Positions 47,701-52,601 of a stretch of DNA of 64,000 nt are shown piece after piece. The translations under genes were made by a program, and so were the position numbers. The notes under the pieces were generated by a model, which was given only the letters and a program-made list of their open reading frames with translations, was not told the origin of the DNA and made no database searches. Source of the stretch: Gari tellinella (taxonomy: Eukaryota > Mollusca > Bivalvia > Cardiida > Psammobiidae); assembly GCA_922989275.2 (NCBI GenBank), contig OV277871.1, forward strand, positions 63,137,848 to 63,201,847. The letters run 5' to 3'. Position 1 is the stretch's first letter, and every line of letters begins with the position of its first letter.

Positions 47701-48106
47701 AGGGCTGCCATAAGTTGATTTTGAAAAATCCTAAGATTTTCAAGTTTTCTATATTTCAAACGCGAATACTTAAAGCAGGTTGAAGAGATCGTCATGTTTT
47801 CTAGCTAAATTATAGGCTTAGCTGAATGCTGAACCAAAGTTTCTCTTTAAATTTTGTCCTACTTTGAGCTTCCACAAAAGATTGCTTTGTTTCCTAGTTA
47901 AATTGTTGCATAACGTAGAATTAATTTTACAACAATTTTTTATGTTAAAGTGTTTACTAATGATTTGTGTGTTCCCCTTGTCAGACCCAGAAGTTCACCC
48001 CCAGAATGAGGACTACTGGGGCAATGTTAACCCCATTGGACCAAGGGCCTGCTATGACGAGGGCAAGAGGGTTGCTGAGACCATGTGTTATGCCTACCAG
48101 AAACAG
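20682..48106 (+). CDS. UXS1: UDP-glucuronic acid decarboxylase 1 (UDP-xylose synthase), partial: 3' exons outside window
   Basis: Converts UDP-glucuronate to UDP-xylose in the Golgi lumen, supplying xylose for proteoglycan linkers and other glycans. It is an NAD-dependent extended short-chain dehydrogenase of the SDR family. Nine coding exons join in consistent phase to 279 codons. The N-terminus is a short cytosolic tail plus one hydrophobic segment at about residues 16-42 ([12 protein letters not shown]...FLYYGVTS), fitting a type II membrane anchor. A stem follows with a heptad-like stretch, [17 protein letters not shown], near residue 87-103, about 30 residues longer than I expect from the human protein. 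The Rossmann NAD motif [12 protein letters not shown] starts at 124, VVDNFFTGR at 148, [14 protein letters not shown] at 190, [11 protein letters not shown] at 228, and the catalytic YDEGK (Tyr262, Lys266). The rest of the fold (RIFNTFGPRMH onward) is not found before 64000. Introns are filled with mobile elements. Confidence 0.97.
20764..21611. other. UXS1 intron 1, first part
   Basis: GAGGCCAACAGTATACCCAT (21178) recurs as GAGGCCAACGGTATACCCTA (21481), two copies of a short unidentified repeat about 300 bases apart. No gene was recognised. Confidence 0.4.
21612..21816 (-). mobile_element. TTAA-bounded hairpin element, family D (hairpin decayed)
   Basis: It starts TTAACTCTTTGCATGCTGGG and ends GCAAGCAAAGAGTTAA. 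GTCTGCTGCTAACTGTTCTA and CCAAACTGTTTGCAAAGGTA are the family's middle blocks. The central palindrome is no longer symmetric. Confidence 0.75.
22604..22847. mobile_element. Family B TIR element carrying the family A hairpin core
   Basis: Left end CAGGGCTGACATGAAAAATC, right end GGAGAAATGGCAGCCCAG. In the centre (22716-22785), TTAAAGCAGGCTGTAAGTAA folds against TTACTTTCAGCCTGCTTTAA around the apex GCGCCTACGGGCGC. Confidence 0.82.
22865..23045. mobile_element. Family F inverted-repeat element
   Basis: ATCCAGATAAGGGGAGTACA on the left matches ACTCCCTCTTATCTGGAGCC on the right. In the centre, ACTACTCATTAGAATTGTCT pairs with GATTCTAATGAGTAGT. Fragments of the family occur at 5538, 8945, 40090-40170, 42910-42970 and 50120. 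Confidence 0.75.
23366..23441. repeat. Perfect 76-bp palindrome, no spacer
   Basis: Every base pairs around the centre between 23403 and 23404 (apex TATACTTAAGTATA). The first base on each side beyond the arms fails to pair. The arm begins AAGACATGAAGACCATTTCA. It does not match hairpin families A-H. Confidence 0.96.
23622..23815. repeat. Tandem repeat, ~2.7 units
   Basis: GCAAACACTTATCTTAG followed by TAGCTTCTATGCTGGAAACC and AGCACCTTGAA recurs at about 23625, 23678 and 23744. The second unit has an inserted ATTATTAGTA. Confidence 0.85.
24003..24050 (+). CDS. UXS1: UXS1 coding exon 2 (48 bp)
   Basis: Acceptor GGTTTTGCAG|CC and donor AGAGGA|GTATGT. It encodes [16 protein letters not shown], completing the hydrophobic anchor begun in exon 1. 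Phase 1 in and phase 1 out. It is small, so support comes from splice sites, phase and the hydrophobic continuity. Confidence 0.85.
24222..24600. mobile_element. Two abutting partial family A elements, opposite orientation
   Basis: 24235-24380 carries the left half of family A (TTTATTCCTCCACTGA, ATACAGTCATG). 24395-24600 is the other orientation, with hairpin TTAAAGCAGGTTGAAAG...CAGCATGCTTTAA (24423-24473) and TTTATGGTGTAATGGGTTTA at the end. Confidence 0.7.
24700..25140. mobile_element. Two degenerate family A hairpin fragments
   Basis: One hairpin is at about 24735-24802 (TTAAAGAAGGTTGAAG against TTTCAGCCTGATTTAA) and another at 25083-25137 (TTAAAGCAGGCTGAAAGTAA against TTACTTTCAATTTGCTTAG). 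Outer ends are not preserved. Confidence 0.6.
25411..25613 (+). mobile_element. Family A element with its hairpin deleted
   Basis: The outer parts are intact: CCCTTCCCCCATAG and TTTCTCCACTGAAGAA at the left, CTGGCTATGGGGTACATGGT at the right. The centre reads only TTAAAGCAAGCTTTAA, so the ~70-bp palindrome has collapsed to its base. Confidence 0.8.
25688..25790. repeat. Family E-type hairpin (decayed)
   Basis: AACAGTGCAGACCCTGATCA and CCTCTGATCTGGGTTGACAC with CTGTTTTC form imperfect arms, comparable to the perfect copy at 32444-32509. Confidence 0.65.
26526..27306 (+). mobile_element. Mollusc-type AGCTCACC repeat, shorter copy
   Basis: It starts TTTTTAGCTCACCTGAGCTA with CGTCCGTCGTTAGTCGTTCG soon after. 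Repeated blocks of GTTTACACTCTA..GGCCACA follow. It ends AACAGGTGAGCGATATCAGG with GCCTTCAGGCCCTCTTGT. It has the same end architecture as 6196-8860 and 40688-42292 with a different interior. Confidence 0.75.
27307..27950. other. UXS1 intron 2 DNA with a GT microsatellite
   Basis: A (GT) run lies at about 27422-27441. 27779-27830 resembles the left part of family A (TTTCCCCCATAAAAATGCCT). Otherwise unrecognised. Confidence 0.5.
27951..28027. repeat. Family A hairpin
   Basis: TTAAAACAGGTTTAAAGTAA and TTTACTTTCAGCCTGCTTTA with the apex near AAGATGCCTTAAGATGTATT. Confidence 0.7.
28366..28505. mobile_element. Family C (ACAGTAAAACCTCT) element, partial
   Basis: The left end TACAGTAAAACCTCTATAAC is followed by a hairpin (GCTTAAAGTAAGGTGACAG with CTTGCTTCAAGC). 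The intact family member is at 60493-60705. The right end here is eroded. Confidence 0.65.
28986..29092. repeat. Inverted repeat with 17-bp arms and a ~60-bp loop
   Basis: TGATGTCATGGATGTG at about 28992 is the reverse complement of CACATCCATGATGTCA at about 29070. It belongs to no family recognised here. Confidence 0.6.
29222..29465 (-). mobile_element. Family A element
   Basis: It starts TTAACCCATAACCCCATAGC, has a degraded hairpin (GCAGAATGCACCATAAGGCA with CATTC), and ends AGGCATATTTATAGGGTAAT. A further half copy follows at 29475-29575 (GCAAGCTGAAAGTAAAGCAG, AATGGGGTAAAAGGTTAA), and a left half precedes it from 29118. Confidence 0.75.
29776..29841. repeat. Family E hairpin
   Basis: AAACACTGAAGACCCTGATC with AGAGGGCTCCTTAAGGAGCC, then TTCTGATCAGGGTCTACACT with GTTTG. 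Apex GCTCCTTAAGGAGC. Confidence 0.82.
30140..30392 (+). mobile_element. Family A element, near full length
   Basis: TTAACCCATTACCCCATAAA at the left and CTATGGCGTAATCGGTTAA at the right. The hairpin at about 30272-30343 has the apex GCACCTTAAGGTGC. Confidence 0.85.
30633..30953. mobile_element. Family C fragment joined to a minus-orientation family A element
   Basis: TACAGTAAAACCTCTCTTTA (family C left end) runs to ACAGGTGACAGC and then switches at 30710 to TTAACCCTTTACCCCATAGC (family A). A continues with a hairpin (apex near ACTTTAAGGCAC) and ends TATTTATGGGGTAATTGATA. The A element inserted in, or replaced, the C right half. Confidence 0.75.
31095..31645. mobile_element. Degenerate family A copies
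   Basis: 31095-31340 contains CTAGCCTGTTTCTTATTTTG, GCAAGCTGTTTTAAGCTGCC and TCAGCCTGATTTAAGCTACC without a full hairpin. 31528-31600 holds a better hairpin (GGTTGAAAGTAAAGCTGAAT against ATTCTGCTTTACTTTCAACC), followed by ACAAGCTATAGGGTAATGGG. Confidence 0.65.
31749..31970. mobile_element. Family C element
   Basis: TATTGTAAAACCTTTATATG at the left and TAGAGAGACTGTACTGTA at the right. The hairpin centre is AGAAAGCTCCTTGAACAGGA with GCTCTCTG. Confidence 0.7.
32059..32282 (+). mobile_element. Family A element
   Basis: GTAACCCATGACTCCATAAA at the left, GGTTATGGGGTAGTGGGTTA at the right. The hairpin is partly decayed (CAGAATGCTCCTTACTGCAC). Confidence 0.75.
32337..32587. mobile_element. Family E element with a perfect 66-bp palindrome
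   Basis: Outer ends TTAACTCTTTCCCCCCTGAA and GGGTTCAAAGGGTTAA. 32444-32509 is perfectly self-complementary with no spacer (arm CAAACAGTGAAGACCCAGAT, apex GCTCCTTAAGGAGC). Confidence 0.9.
32678..33214 (+). mobile_element. Family A element split by a SINE
   Basis: It starts TTAACCCTTTCCCCCATAGA, is interrupted by 32702-32973, resumes at GCCTTTTAGCGGATATGATT, has a hairpin at about 33093-33164 (apex GCGCCCTAAGGCGC), and ends GCTATCAGGTGAAGGGTTAA. Confidence 0.88.
32702..32973 (+). mobile_element. tRNA-derived SINE with conserved central domain, 272 bp
   Basis: The tRNA-like head has TGGCCTAGTGGTATAGTC and GAGTTCGAATCCC. The central block CTTCCAGCTGGCTTGCGGAA with GGTCGGTGGTTCTACCCAG and GGGGTCTTCCTCCACC is the conserved domain of widespread invertebrate SINEs. 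The tail is AAATCAAATC-like. A 14-bp target duplication CCCCCATAGAAGCG flanks it (32688-32701, 32974-32987). Confidence 0.93.
33405..33656 (-). mobile_element. Family A element
   Basis: TTATAGCCTGTTTCTAGTTT at the left, hairpin GCAGGTTGAAAGTATAATGC ... CAGCCTACTTTAA, and ATATGGGGGAAAGGGTTAA at the right. Confidence 0.78.
33950..34215 (+). mobile_element. Family A element
   Basis: TTTAACTCTAGGCTCATAAA leads into TATTCCTCCTTTGATG. The hairpin at 34098-34168 has the apex GCACCTGAAGGTGC. It ends CTCTATCGGGTAAACAGTTA. Confidence 0.75.
34530..34880. repeat. Family G-related fragments
   Basis: ACAGTGGGGAAAGTGGCACA with TTTCTTTCCCATTTAAACAA resembles the ends of the intact element at 54970-55218. 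TAGGCTGCAAACTGG is repeated at about 34735 and 34764. No intact element. Confidence 0.45.
34957..35210. mobile_element. Family B element with family A hairpin core, 254 bp
   Basis: CAGGGCTGCCATAAGTTGAC and GGAGAAATGGCAGCCCTG are inverted ends. TTGCCA flanks both sides (34951-34956, 35211-35216). The hairpin 35081-35150 has the perfect apex GCGCCTTAAGGCGC. Confidence 0.88.
35335..35485. mobile_element. Family C fragment
   Basis: The hairpin GAAAAGCTCCTTTCC region is decayed, but TTAGAGAGGTTTTTACTGTG marks the right end. A second decayed C-like hairpin lies at 35985-36100 (GATCCTAAAGGAGC). Confidence 0.5.
35748..35995 (+). mobile_element. tRNA-derived SINE, plus strand
   Basis: TTAGCGCAGTTGATACGGTG (A-box region), GGTTCGATTCCC (B-box), then GACTAGTCAATCCATAACGC and TATGTTTAGTC. 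It has the same block order as the minus-strand copy at 10955-11175. Confidence 0.75.
36330..38815 (+). repeat. ATGCCCCC repeat with ~300-bp GACCTTGACC tandem units
   Basis: The left boundary is ATGCCCCCAGAATCTACGAT with CCGTCCGTCC microrepeats. The block TATGTATATTTCTTNTGTCA plus AGACCTTTCCAACCATACCA recurs at about 36818, 37116, 37420, 37715 and 38008, spacing about 300. Each unit has several TGACCTTGACCTTTGACCT blocks. The end reads GGGGGCATTCGTGTAACTGG with ACACGCTCTTGTTT. Confidence 0.88.
39503..39788 (+). mobile_element. Family D element with triplicated end
   Basis: It begins TTAACTCTTTGCATGCTAGC. The hairpin 39554-39632 has the apex GCCGCGTTATGCGGC. The right end CCAGCATGCAAAGAGTTATA occurs three times at 39721, 39744 and 39767, period 23. 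Confidence 0.88.
39879..39918 (+). CDS. UXS1: UXS1 coding exon 3 (40 bp)
   Basis: Acceptor CTATTTCAG|TGGGC and donor AACAA|GTAAGT. It encodes [13 protein letters not shown] in the lumenal stem. The phase (1 in, 2 out) fits both neighbours exactly. The preceding intron is 15.8 kb. Confidence 0.82.
40294..40434 (+). CDS. UXS1: UXS1 coding exon 4, stem and coiled-coil segment
   Basis: Acceptor TTCCATAG|TGCTG and donor GAAAGG|GTGAGA. It gives 47 codons ending in a heptad-like [17 protein letters not shown], which corresponds to the coiled-coil stem before the catalytic domain in animal UXS1. The part before it ([19 protein letters not shown]) has no vertebrate counterpart that I recognise. Confidence 0.9.
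40472..40494. repeat. Poly-G run at a GTGGGGGG module
   Basis: About 16 G residues follow TGATCAGT, at the start of an ATGCCCCC-type repeat module (40459 ATGCCCCCACTG). Confidence 0.85.
40688..42292 (+). mobile_element. Mollusc-type AGCTCACC repeat with ~318-bp tandem units
   Basis: It starts TTTTTAGCTCACCTGGCACA with AAGTGCCAAGGTGAGCTATT, and ends CCCAGGTGAGCGATTTAGGG with CTGTATACGGCTCTTGTTTT. TGAGCTTAGATATTTGGCAC recurs at 40951, 41271 and 41587, with a fourth unit deleted in part. It lies in UXS1 intron 4 and is inverted relative to 6196-8860. Confidence 0.85.
42335..42810 (+). mobile_element. Two degenerate family A elements in tandem
   Basis: 42345-42560 carries GAATTTATTGCTCCACTGCA, a shortened hairpin (GAGTGCCTAAAGGCATATTC) and AACTAGAAACAGGCTATATG. 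42585-42810 carries GACCCATTACTCAAAAGATA, a decayed hairpin and CTACTGAGTAAAGGGCTAAG. Confidence 0.65.
43128..43625. other. UXS1 intron 4, 3' part
   Basis: A minus-orientation family A end lies at 43138-43212 (CCTTTTACTCCATAGCCTGT, AAGGCTGGAAGTAAAGCAGA). AATCCCAATTTCAAAAAAA is repeated at 43410-43460. Nothing else was recognised before exon 5. Confidence 0.5.
43626..43683 (+). CDS. UXS1: UXS1 coding exon 5 (58 bp)
   Basis: Acceptor CTTTGTAG|GAGAAAGG and donor ATTCTG|GTGAGT. It encodes [20 protein letters not shown], the conserved lead-in to the Rossmann fold. Phase 2 in, phase 0 out. Confidence 0.95.
43785..43870. repeat. Decayed family E hairpin in intron 5
   Basis: GTGCAGACCCTTAATCAGCA and CTCCTGATCTGGGTCTATTC are the arms. 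The apex is lost. A half D core (CTGATCTGGCTCCAAACTGT) lies at 44040-44065. Confidence 0.55.
44149..44392. mobile_element. Family G element with a family D hairpin core
   Basis: TTACAGTGGAGAAGACTGTA and TCTCCTGTTTAAACGCAAAC at the left, TTATTGGGAAAGAATAGCAT at the right. The hairpin 44263-44321 has the apex CCGGGTTACCCGG. Confidence 0.75.
44499..44679 (+). CDS. UXS1: UXS1 coding exon 6, NAD-binding motif
   Basis: Acceptor CTCTACAG|ATCACAGG and donor ATTGAAG|GTAAAC. It encodes 60 codons beginning [12 protein letters not shown] (the GxxGxxG dinucleotide-binding loop) and including [18 protein letters not shown], typical of UXS1. Confidence 0.97.
44825..45104 (+). repeat. 3' part of a GACCTTGACC / GGGGGCAT repeat
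   Basis: TTTGACCTTGACCTAATTTG, then ATTGTCAAGGATGCCACTGG with GGGCATATGTGTTTATTAAA and CACGTTCTTGTTTT. This matches the end of the copy at 60711-61315. Confidence 0.7.
45105..45262 (+). mobile_element. Family A element lacking its left part
   Basis: Hairpin 45127-45196 with apex GTGCCTTAAGGCAC, then GATATGGGTAATGGGTTAA. A second half hairpin follows at 45231-45262. The left half is replaced by the GGGGGCAT repeat end. Confidence 0.78.
45570..45725. mobile_element. Family E element, partial
   Basis: GTAAACCCCCTGATAAGAGG with GCCCTCTTATCAGGGTCTGC is the hairpin, with altered arms. The surrounding TTTAACCTATTGAAATCTAG matches the family's outer region. Confidence 0.55.
45856..45997 (+). repeat. 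71-bp tandem duplication of the UXS1 exon 7 acceptor and 5' half
   Basis: Two adjacent 71-bp units, 45856-45926 and 45927-45997, each hold TGTTTGTTTTCAG and then the start of the exon. They differ at four positions. The upstream unit reads [20 protein letters not shown], with Val for the conserved Ala. Splicing to the upstream AG at 45867-45868 would retain both units and reach a TGA at 46000-46002. Confidence 0.95.
45940..46044 (+). CDS. UXS1: UXS1 coding exon 7
   Basis: Acceptor TTGTTTTCAG|TGGACC and donor ATGCTGG|GTAAGT. It encodes [20 protein letters not shown] then [15 protein letters not shown], the substrate- and NAD-site loop of the family. A near-copy of its first 60 bases and acceptor sits immediately upstream (see 45856-45997). 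Only the downstream copy continues into the rest of the exon and keeps the frame. Confidence 0.96.
46205..46275. repeat. Family D hairpin in intron 7
   Basis: TTGCAAACAGCTTGAATCAA and TCTGATCTGGATTCCAGCTG with TTTG are the arms, apex near CGCGTAATGCGG. Confidence 0.75.
46899..46958 (+). CDS. UXS1: UXS1 coding exon 8 (60 bp)
   Basis: Acceptor TGTTGCAG|GTCTAG and donor TATGGAG|GTAAGA. It encodes [20 protein letters not shown], which carries the conserved STSEVYG active-site strand of extended SDR enzymes. Confidence 0.97.
47082..47295. mobile_element. Family D variant element, TTAA-bounded
   Basis: TTAACCCATAGCCTGCCACT and TTGGCGGGCTAAGGGTTAA are inverted ends. The hairpin 47120-47188 has the perfect apex GCCGAGTAACTCGGC. 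It lies in UXS1 intron 8. Confidence 0.88.
47699..47800. mobile_element. Family B fragment
   Basis: CAGGGCTGCCATAAGTTGAT with AAAAATCCTAAGATTTTCAA, then TACTTAAAGCAGGTTGAAG. The right half is missing. Confidence 0.65.
47985..48106 (+). CDS. UXS1: UXS1 coding exon 9, catalytic YxxxK
   Basis: Acceptor CTTGTCAG|ACCCAG and donor AAACAG|GTGAGC, phase 0 out. It encodes [20 protein letters not shown] followed by [21 protein letters not shown], with the catalytic Tyr and Lys of YDEGK. The next family exon (EGVEVRVARIFNTFG in vertebrates) is not found in the remaining 15.9 kb. Confidence 0.97.
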
Positions 48107-48424
48107 GTGAGCCAAACTATAACCAGTCAATCTAGTAGAAAAATATTTACTATAACTAGTCTGGCTAGAAACCTTTTAATAGTTTTCTTGAATCATGTCC
48201 ATTATCGCTAAAGTTGATAATTCAATACAAAATTTACTAAACCAGTCAATCATGTGACAAACATGTATTTTATTATCTCTAACCAATCTAATCTAGTATA
48301 AAAAGGGATTAAATTTACTATAACCAGTCTTATTTATAATAGGTCTAATAAAAGCATACATTCTCGCAACTTAACAGATGATATACTTATCCAATAGTCT
48401 TTAATGAATAAGATAGGTGCTTAC

Positions 48425-48676
48425 TTAACCCTTTCCCCCATAGAAGCGACTTTTAGCGTATTTAATTTATTCATCCGCTGAAGAAAATAGTTCCAGTTTA
48501 TAACCTCATGAACAATTACCATTACAAATATTTTATATAGTCTAGCAGATTTTAGCTTAAAGCAGGCTGAAAGTAAAGCAGAATGTGCCTTAAGGCACAT
48601 TCTGCTTTACTTTCAACCTGCTTTAAGTGGTCACCTGTCTTCAAAACTAGAAACAGGCTATAAGGTAAAGGGTTAA
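48425..48676 (+). mobile_element. Family A element, full length (reference copy, 252 bp)
   Basis: TTAACCCTTTCCCCCATAGA to GGCTATAAGGTAAAGGGTTA with the last A at 48676. Order: TIR, TTTATTCATCCGCTGAAGAA, AATAGTTCCAGTTTATAACC, the hairpin 48557-48626 (70 bp, 34 of 35 pairs, apex GTGCCTTAAGGCAC), GTGGTCACCTGTCTTCAAAA, TIR. No coding capacity. A half hairpin follows to about 48726. Confidence 0.92.
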
Positions 48677-48953
48677 AGCAGTCTAAAAATAAAGCAGAAG
48701 TCTTTTGCTTTACTTACAGCTTGTTAAAATGGATGCTTAACAGGATTTGAAAAATAGTATATACATGTATACTGCTTACTTTAATCCCTCAAGTATGAAA
48801 CTGTGAAGGTCATGGAAGTAGAGTGTAGATTTTGCATGGTGTATTTGTATTATGGACAACCATGTTTGGCTTTGTAGTTGGTAGTTTTTCCATTGATTGA
48901 GAAGCATGTGCCTAGTATTTTGCTTGCAGTTAACAGTGCATTGTTGTCATTAG

Positions 48954-49160
48954 TTTTAACTCTTAGCATGATAACCTTTGCAAACAGTTTTGATCCTGAT
49001 GAGATGCCACATAACACAGCATTCCATCAGGATCCAAACTGTCTGACACTCTGATCCTGTTTTTGAGAAGAAAAAAAAATAGTCGTTCTTTCTGGTTTAA
49101 ACACAAATGTAATGCGAAGGCAATTGAACAAAACTGTTTAAAATAATAATTTTCCAAAAT
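48954..49160. mobile_element. Family D element, eroded
   Basis: TTTTAACTCTTAGCATGATA, then a hairpin from 48980 (GCAAACAGTTTTGATCCTGA against CATCAGGATCCAAACTGTCT), then CTGATCCTGTTTTTGAGAAG. The right end is not preserved. Confidence 0.72.
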
Positions 49161-49497
49161 TTCTTATGATTTAATTTAACATACGTGGCAAACAGCCTGA
49201 TCAGATGGTCAGGTTCAATTATATAATCTATAAACTAAAGTTTTGGATTCAGGTCAATTGTGGACTGATGCTAGAACTTTTACACAACTTCACATGCTGA
49301 TGTGCCTAAATGAGTACAACATGTTGCAGCACTGTTCAATGACCTTGTTGTGGACTTGGTACTGTTGCTAGAGTAAGGCAACTTCACATACATGTACTTA
49401 ATTGTGTGCCTGAATACATTATGGGTGTTACTCTGTATATTGATGACCTTGACCTCTATGACCTAGCTGAAGATTTTGCTCTTAGGTCATTTATTGT

Positions 49498-49737
49498 TTA
49501 ACCCATTACCTAATAGCATTATCTAGTTTTAAAGAAAGATGATCACTTAAAGTAGGTTGAAAGTAAAGCAAAATGTGCCTTAAGGCACATTCAGTCTGCT
49601 TTAAGCTAGTATCTGCTAGGAGATAGAAACTATTTCCTATGCAACATATTCATGACTGTATAAAAGGGTATTCTTTTCTTCAGTGGAGGAATAAATTGTA
49701 GACATAAAAATGTGTATTTTAAGGAGGAATGGGTTAA
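49498..49737 (-). mobile_element. Family A element with shortened hairpin
   Basis: TTAACCCATTACCTAATAGC to TTAAGGAGGAATGGGTTAA. The hairpin has lost part of one arm (GCACATTCAGTCTGCTTTAA). Confidence 0.8.
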
Positions 49738-50431
49738 TAAAGTGTTTGCATTTAAGATGAAGCATATTGCAAGGCATCCATGTTTTACAAACATATCTCT
49801 AGTGTTTTATTTGCTTGGTTAAGGTGGGTACAGTGGTGTGTATGTATAAAGTGTTGTGATGTATTGAGTAAATCGAGTGTCTTTATCAAATGTTTTGTAA
49901 ATTGTGCAATATGTTATATATAATATATATAAGTAAATTAGAAACAGGAGACAGTGGCTTTGAGTAAAGATAGATAGTAACTTAAAGCAGGGTAAAATTA
50001 AAGCAGATTTATGTTCCTATAGGAGTTTTCTACTTTACTTAAGTTTATAATTCTTTCGGCATTATTTAAGAATAACCCCAAAACAATTGTTTTCAATGAC
50101 TATTTATGTTGGACTTGTTCAGTAAACTCCCTCTTATCTGAAGCCCTGGCTAGATGGTAGGCTTTAGCTGTTGAAATATTTCATAAAAAAAGGAATTGCA
50201 CTGTATATGGTAGATTGGGCTTATATCCTGAGCATCAAGTACATACTGAGCTTTAAAACAACAACTTATACATTCACCACACTGTGCATCAAACTCCTCA
50301 TAGATATCATTACTACTCAATGTCCATCTAACCCATTTACTACCATGTCATCTGCTTTAAACATTTTTTGGCTGCTTTTATATATCGATTTTAAATTTTA
50401 GGTAAGATATCTTAAGTTATATTGTAACGAG
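49738..50431. other. UXS1 intron 9 DNA
   Basis: A decayed hairpin lies at 49980-50045 (GTTCCTATAGGAGTTTTC) and a family F end at 50118-50145. No coding sequence was recognised. Confidence 0.45.
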
Positions 50432-50605
50432 TGTCAAGCAGTTTTGATCCTGATCAAATGCAGCTCTACAAGGCATCTGATCAGGATCCATACTGTTTAC
50501 AAATGATATACATTGTATACTGTATGAAAGGAACTTTTTTCCTCAGTGGAGGAATAAATTAAATGCACTAAAAGGTGCTTCTATGGGGGAAAAGGCTAAA
50601 GATTA
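50432..50605. mobile_element. Family D-type hairpin followed by a family A right half
   Basis: GTCAAGCAGTTTTGATCCTG against CTGATCAGGATCCATACTGT (50432-50500). Then TTTCCTCAGTGGAGGAATAA and TGCTTCTATGGGGGAAAAGG, a minus-orientation family A end. Confidence 0.65.
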
Positions 50606-50929
50606 CAGTTTGTAATGATTGGTAGCTGGAGAGAGGTTCTACTTAATATATTTATTATTTCTATATACATGTAGATGGAATTAAATATGTACACATACAT
50701 GTAGATGCTTGAATAATTTTGTGACATTGTTGCCTGCATGTATATAACCATTGTTGTTATTTTATTTTCATATTATAGTCGGTAAGTAAACGAGCAATGT
50801 TCTACACTAACCTCTGTGTGCTGTAAATGTCATGTGACGTCCGTAACTCTTTGAACGCTAAGTGAAGTTCTCATCTACAATACTGTTTACTGCAATCAAA
50901 ACAGCTCTTTTCTAAAATTTGTTTTGTCT

Positions 50930-51215
50930 TTAACCCTTTCCCCAATAGAATCGCCTATTAGCGCATTCCTCCACTAAAAACAAATTTCCAATTTATACAG
51001 TCACAATTATGTATCAGAAGAGATATTTTCTAAATTCTAGCAGATGGTAGCCAGTATTGGCATCTTCAGCGTAACATACATACAGATAGCTTAATGCAGG
51101 CTGAAAGTAAAGCAGAATGTGCCTTAGGGCACATTCTACTTTACTTTCAACCCGCTTTAAGTAGTCACTTATCTTCAATACTAGAAATGGGTGATGGGAT
51201 AAAGTGATAATAGGG
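50930..51215 (+). mobile_element. Family A element
   Basis: TTAACCCTTTCCCCAATAGA at the left. The hairpin 51091-51160 has the apex GTGCCTTAGGGCAC. AAATGGGTGATGGGATAAAG is at the right. About 40 extra bases sit between TAGCAGATGGTAG and the hairpin. Confidence 0.78.
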
Positions 51216-51224
51216 TAAGGATGT

Positions 51225-51320
51225 CAAACTATTTGGATCATGATTATGCAACGTCTTATCTAGATCCAGACTGTTTGCCAAGGTAATCACTGTTTCGCCA
51301 GTATTATGCAAAGAGTTGAA
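51225..51320. repeat. Family D fragment
   Basis: GTCTTATCTAGATCCAGACT, GTTTGCCAAGGTAATCACTG and ATTATGCAAAGAGTTGAAA match the middle and right of family D. The hairpin is decayed. Confidence 0.6.
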
Positions 51321-51732
51321 AAGTTTATTGTGATTCAAACACTGTCAGAGTTATTCATGTTTTCTTGTTTGTTTATAGTTTTTAAACAAGATTCATTTCC
51401 TTAATTTATATGATAAGTTTTAAGTCTCAACACAACATAGAAGCAGAAATGAGATATGGTTAGGCCTTCAGGTATGATTGGATAAACTGAACGATATCTC
51501 TTATTGAAATATTTTAACTGTTCAAATTCACTCACAAAATATCATAAACTATTACCTAAGAGCTTTCTCCTGACTTCATCAAGTTTGTGAAGATCTGTCA
51601 CTTACTGACCATGAACACCATGAAGTAGCCATCTGCCTTGAACAGTCAGTGAAAAAACTGTCCATCTAAAGACCCCAGACCTCTTCACACTTCCCCAATC
51701 CACTTAAAACAACTCAAACTACTTTAATTCCT

Positions 51733-52026
51733 CAACCTATTACCCCATTATTACGCCATTTTACACCTTAAATTTATTCCGTCACAGTAAAAATACTTCC
51801 AATATATACAATATATTTTTTTCATATTCTTGCAGATGGTAGCTTAAAGCAGGCTGTAAATAAAGCAGAATGCAGTTTAAAGTGTATTCTGCTTTACTTT
51901 CAACTTGCTTTAGTGGATAAGACACAATACATATTGTATTCATGATAGGTAGAAGATATTTTCCCTGCATTAAGTGGTCACCTGTTATTAAAGATCACCA
52001 TGTATCTTCATTTGATGGTTCCTTAA
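51733..52026 (+). mobile_element. Family A element and adjoining duplicated flank
   Basis: CTATTACCCCATTATTACGC at the left, hairpin 51844-51912 (apex near GCAGTTTAAAGTGTATTC). AAGATCACCATGTATCTTCA then ATGGTTCCTTAAC at 51989 recurs at 52356, and CCTGCATTAAGTGGTCACCT occurs at 51964 and 52081, so this stretch was duplicated. Confidence 0.65.
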
Positions 52027-52104
52027 CCCTTTACCTGATAGCCTATTTCTAGTATTGAAGAAAGTTGACAACTTAATTTCCCTGCATTAAGTGGTCACCT
52101 GTTA

Positions 52105-52355
52105 TTAACCCTTTCCCCCATAGAAGCGCCTTTTAGCACATTCAGTTTATTCTTGCCCTGAAGAAAATAGTTCCAATTTATACATTCATAAATATGTATA
52201 ATACAAAATATTTTCTATATTCTAGCAGATGATAGCTTAAAGCAGGCTGAAAGTAAAGCAGAATGCGCTTAAAGTGCATTCTGCTTTACTTTCAACCTGC
52301 TTTAAGAGGACACCTATATTCAGTACTAGAGATATGCTATGTGGGAAAGGGTTAA
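52105..52355 (+). mobile_element. Family A element, full length
   Basis: TTAACCCTTTCCCCCATAGA to TATGTGGGAAAGGGTTAA. Hairpin 52234-52303 (GCAGGCTGAAAGTAAAGCAG ... CTTTCAACCTGC), apex slightly asymmetric (GCGCTTAAAGTGC). Confidence 0.9.
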
Positions 52356-52417
52356 AGATCACCATGTATCTTCATTGATGGTTCCTTAACACAGATTTGA
52401 CTATATAGGTCCAAAAT

Positions 52418-52601
52418 GAGGGACTGATGTAGAACAATCTAATCTAGGTGTATACATTCCCACCTCCAGGAATATATATAGAGAGATGCCTCATACAACT
52501 GTTGTTTGTGAGGGACTGATGTAGAACAATCTAATCTAGGTGTATACATTCCCACCTCCATGAATATATATAGAGAGATGCCTCATACAACTGCTGTTTC
52601 A
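52418..52601. repeat. 92-bp tandem duplication
   Basis: GAGGGACTGATGTAGAACAA begins both 52418 and 52510. The two units differ at only one or two places (CAGGAATA / CATGAATA). Confidence 0.92.

Noticed and set aside
50776..50785. Possible 3-nt microexon (TATAG|TCG|GTAAGT) in UXS1 intron 9
   Set aside because: It would insert one residue at a junction that is ungapped in the family. Such short AG-NNN-GT matches arise by chance in 16 kb.
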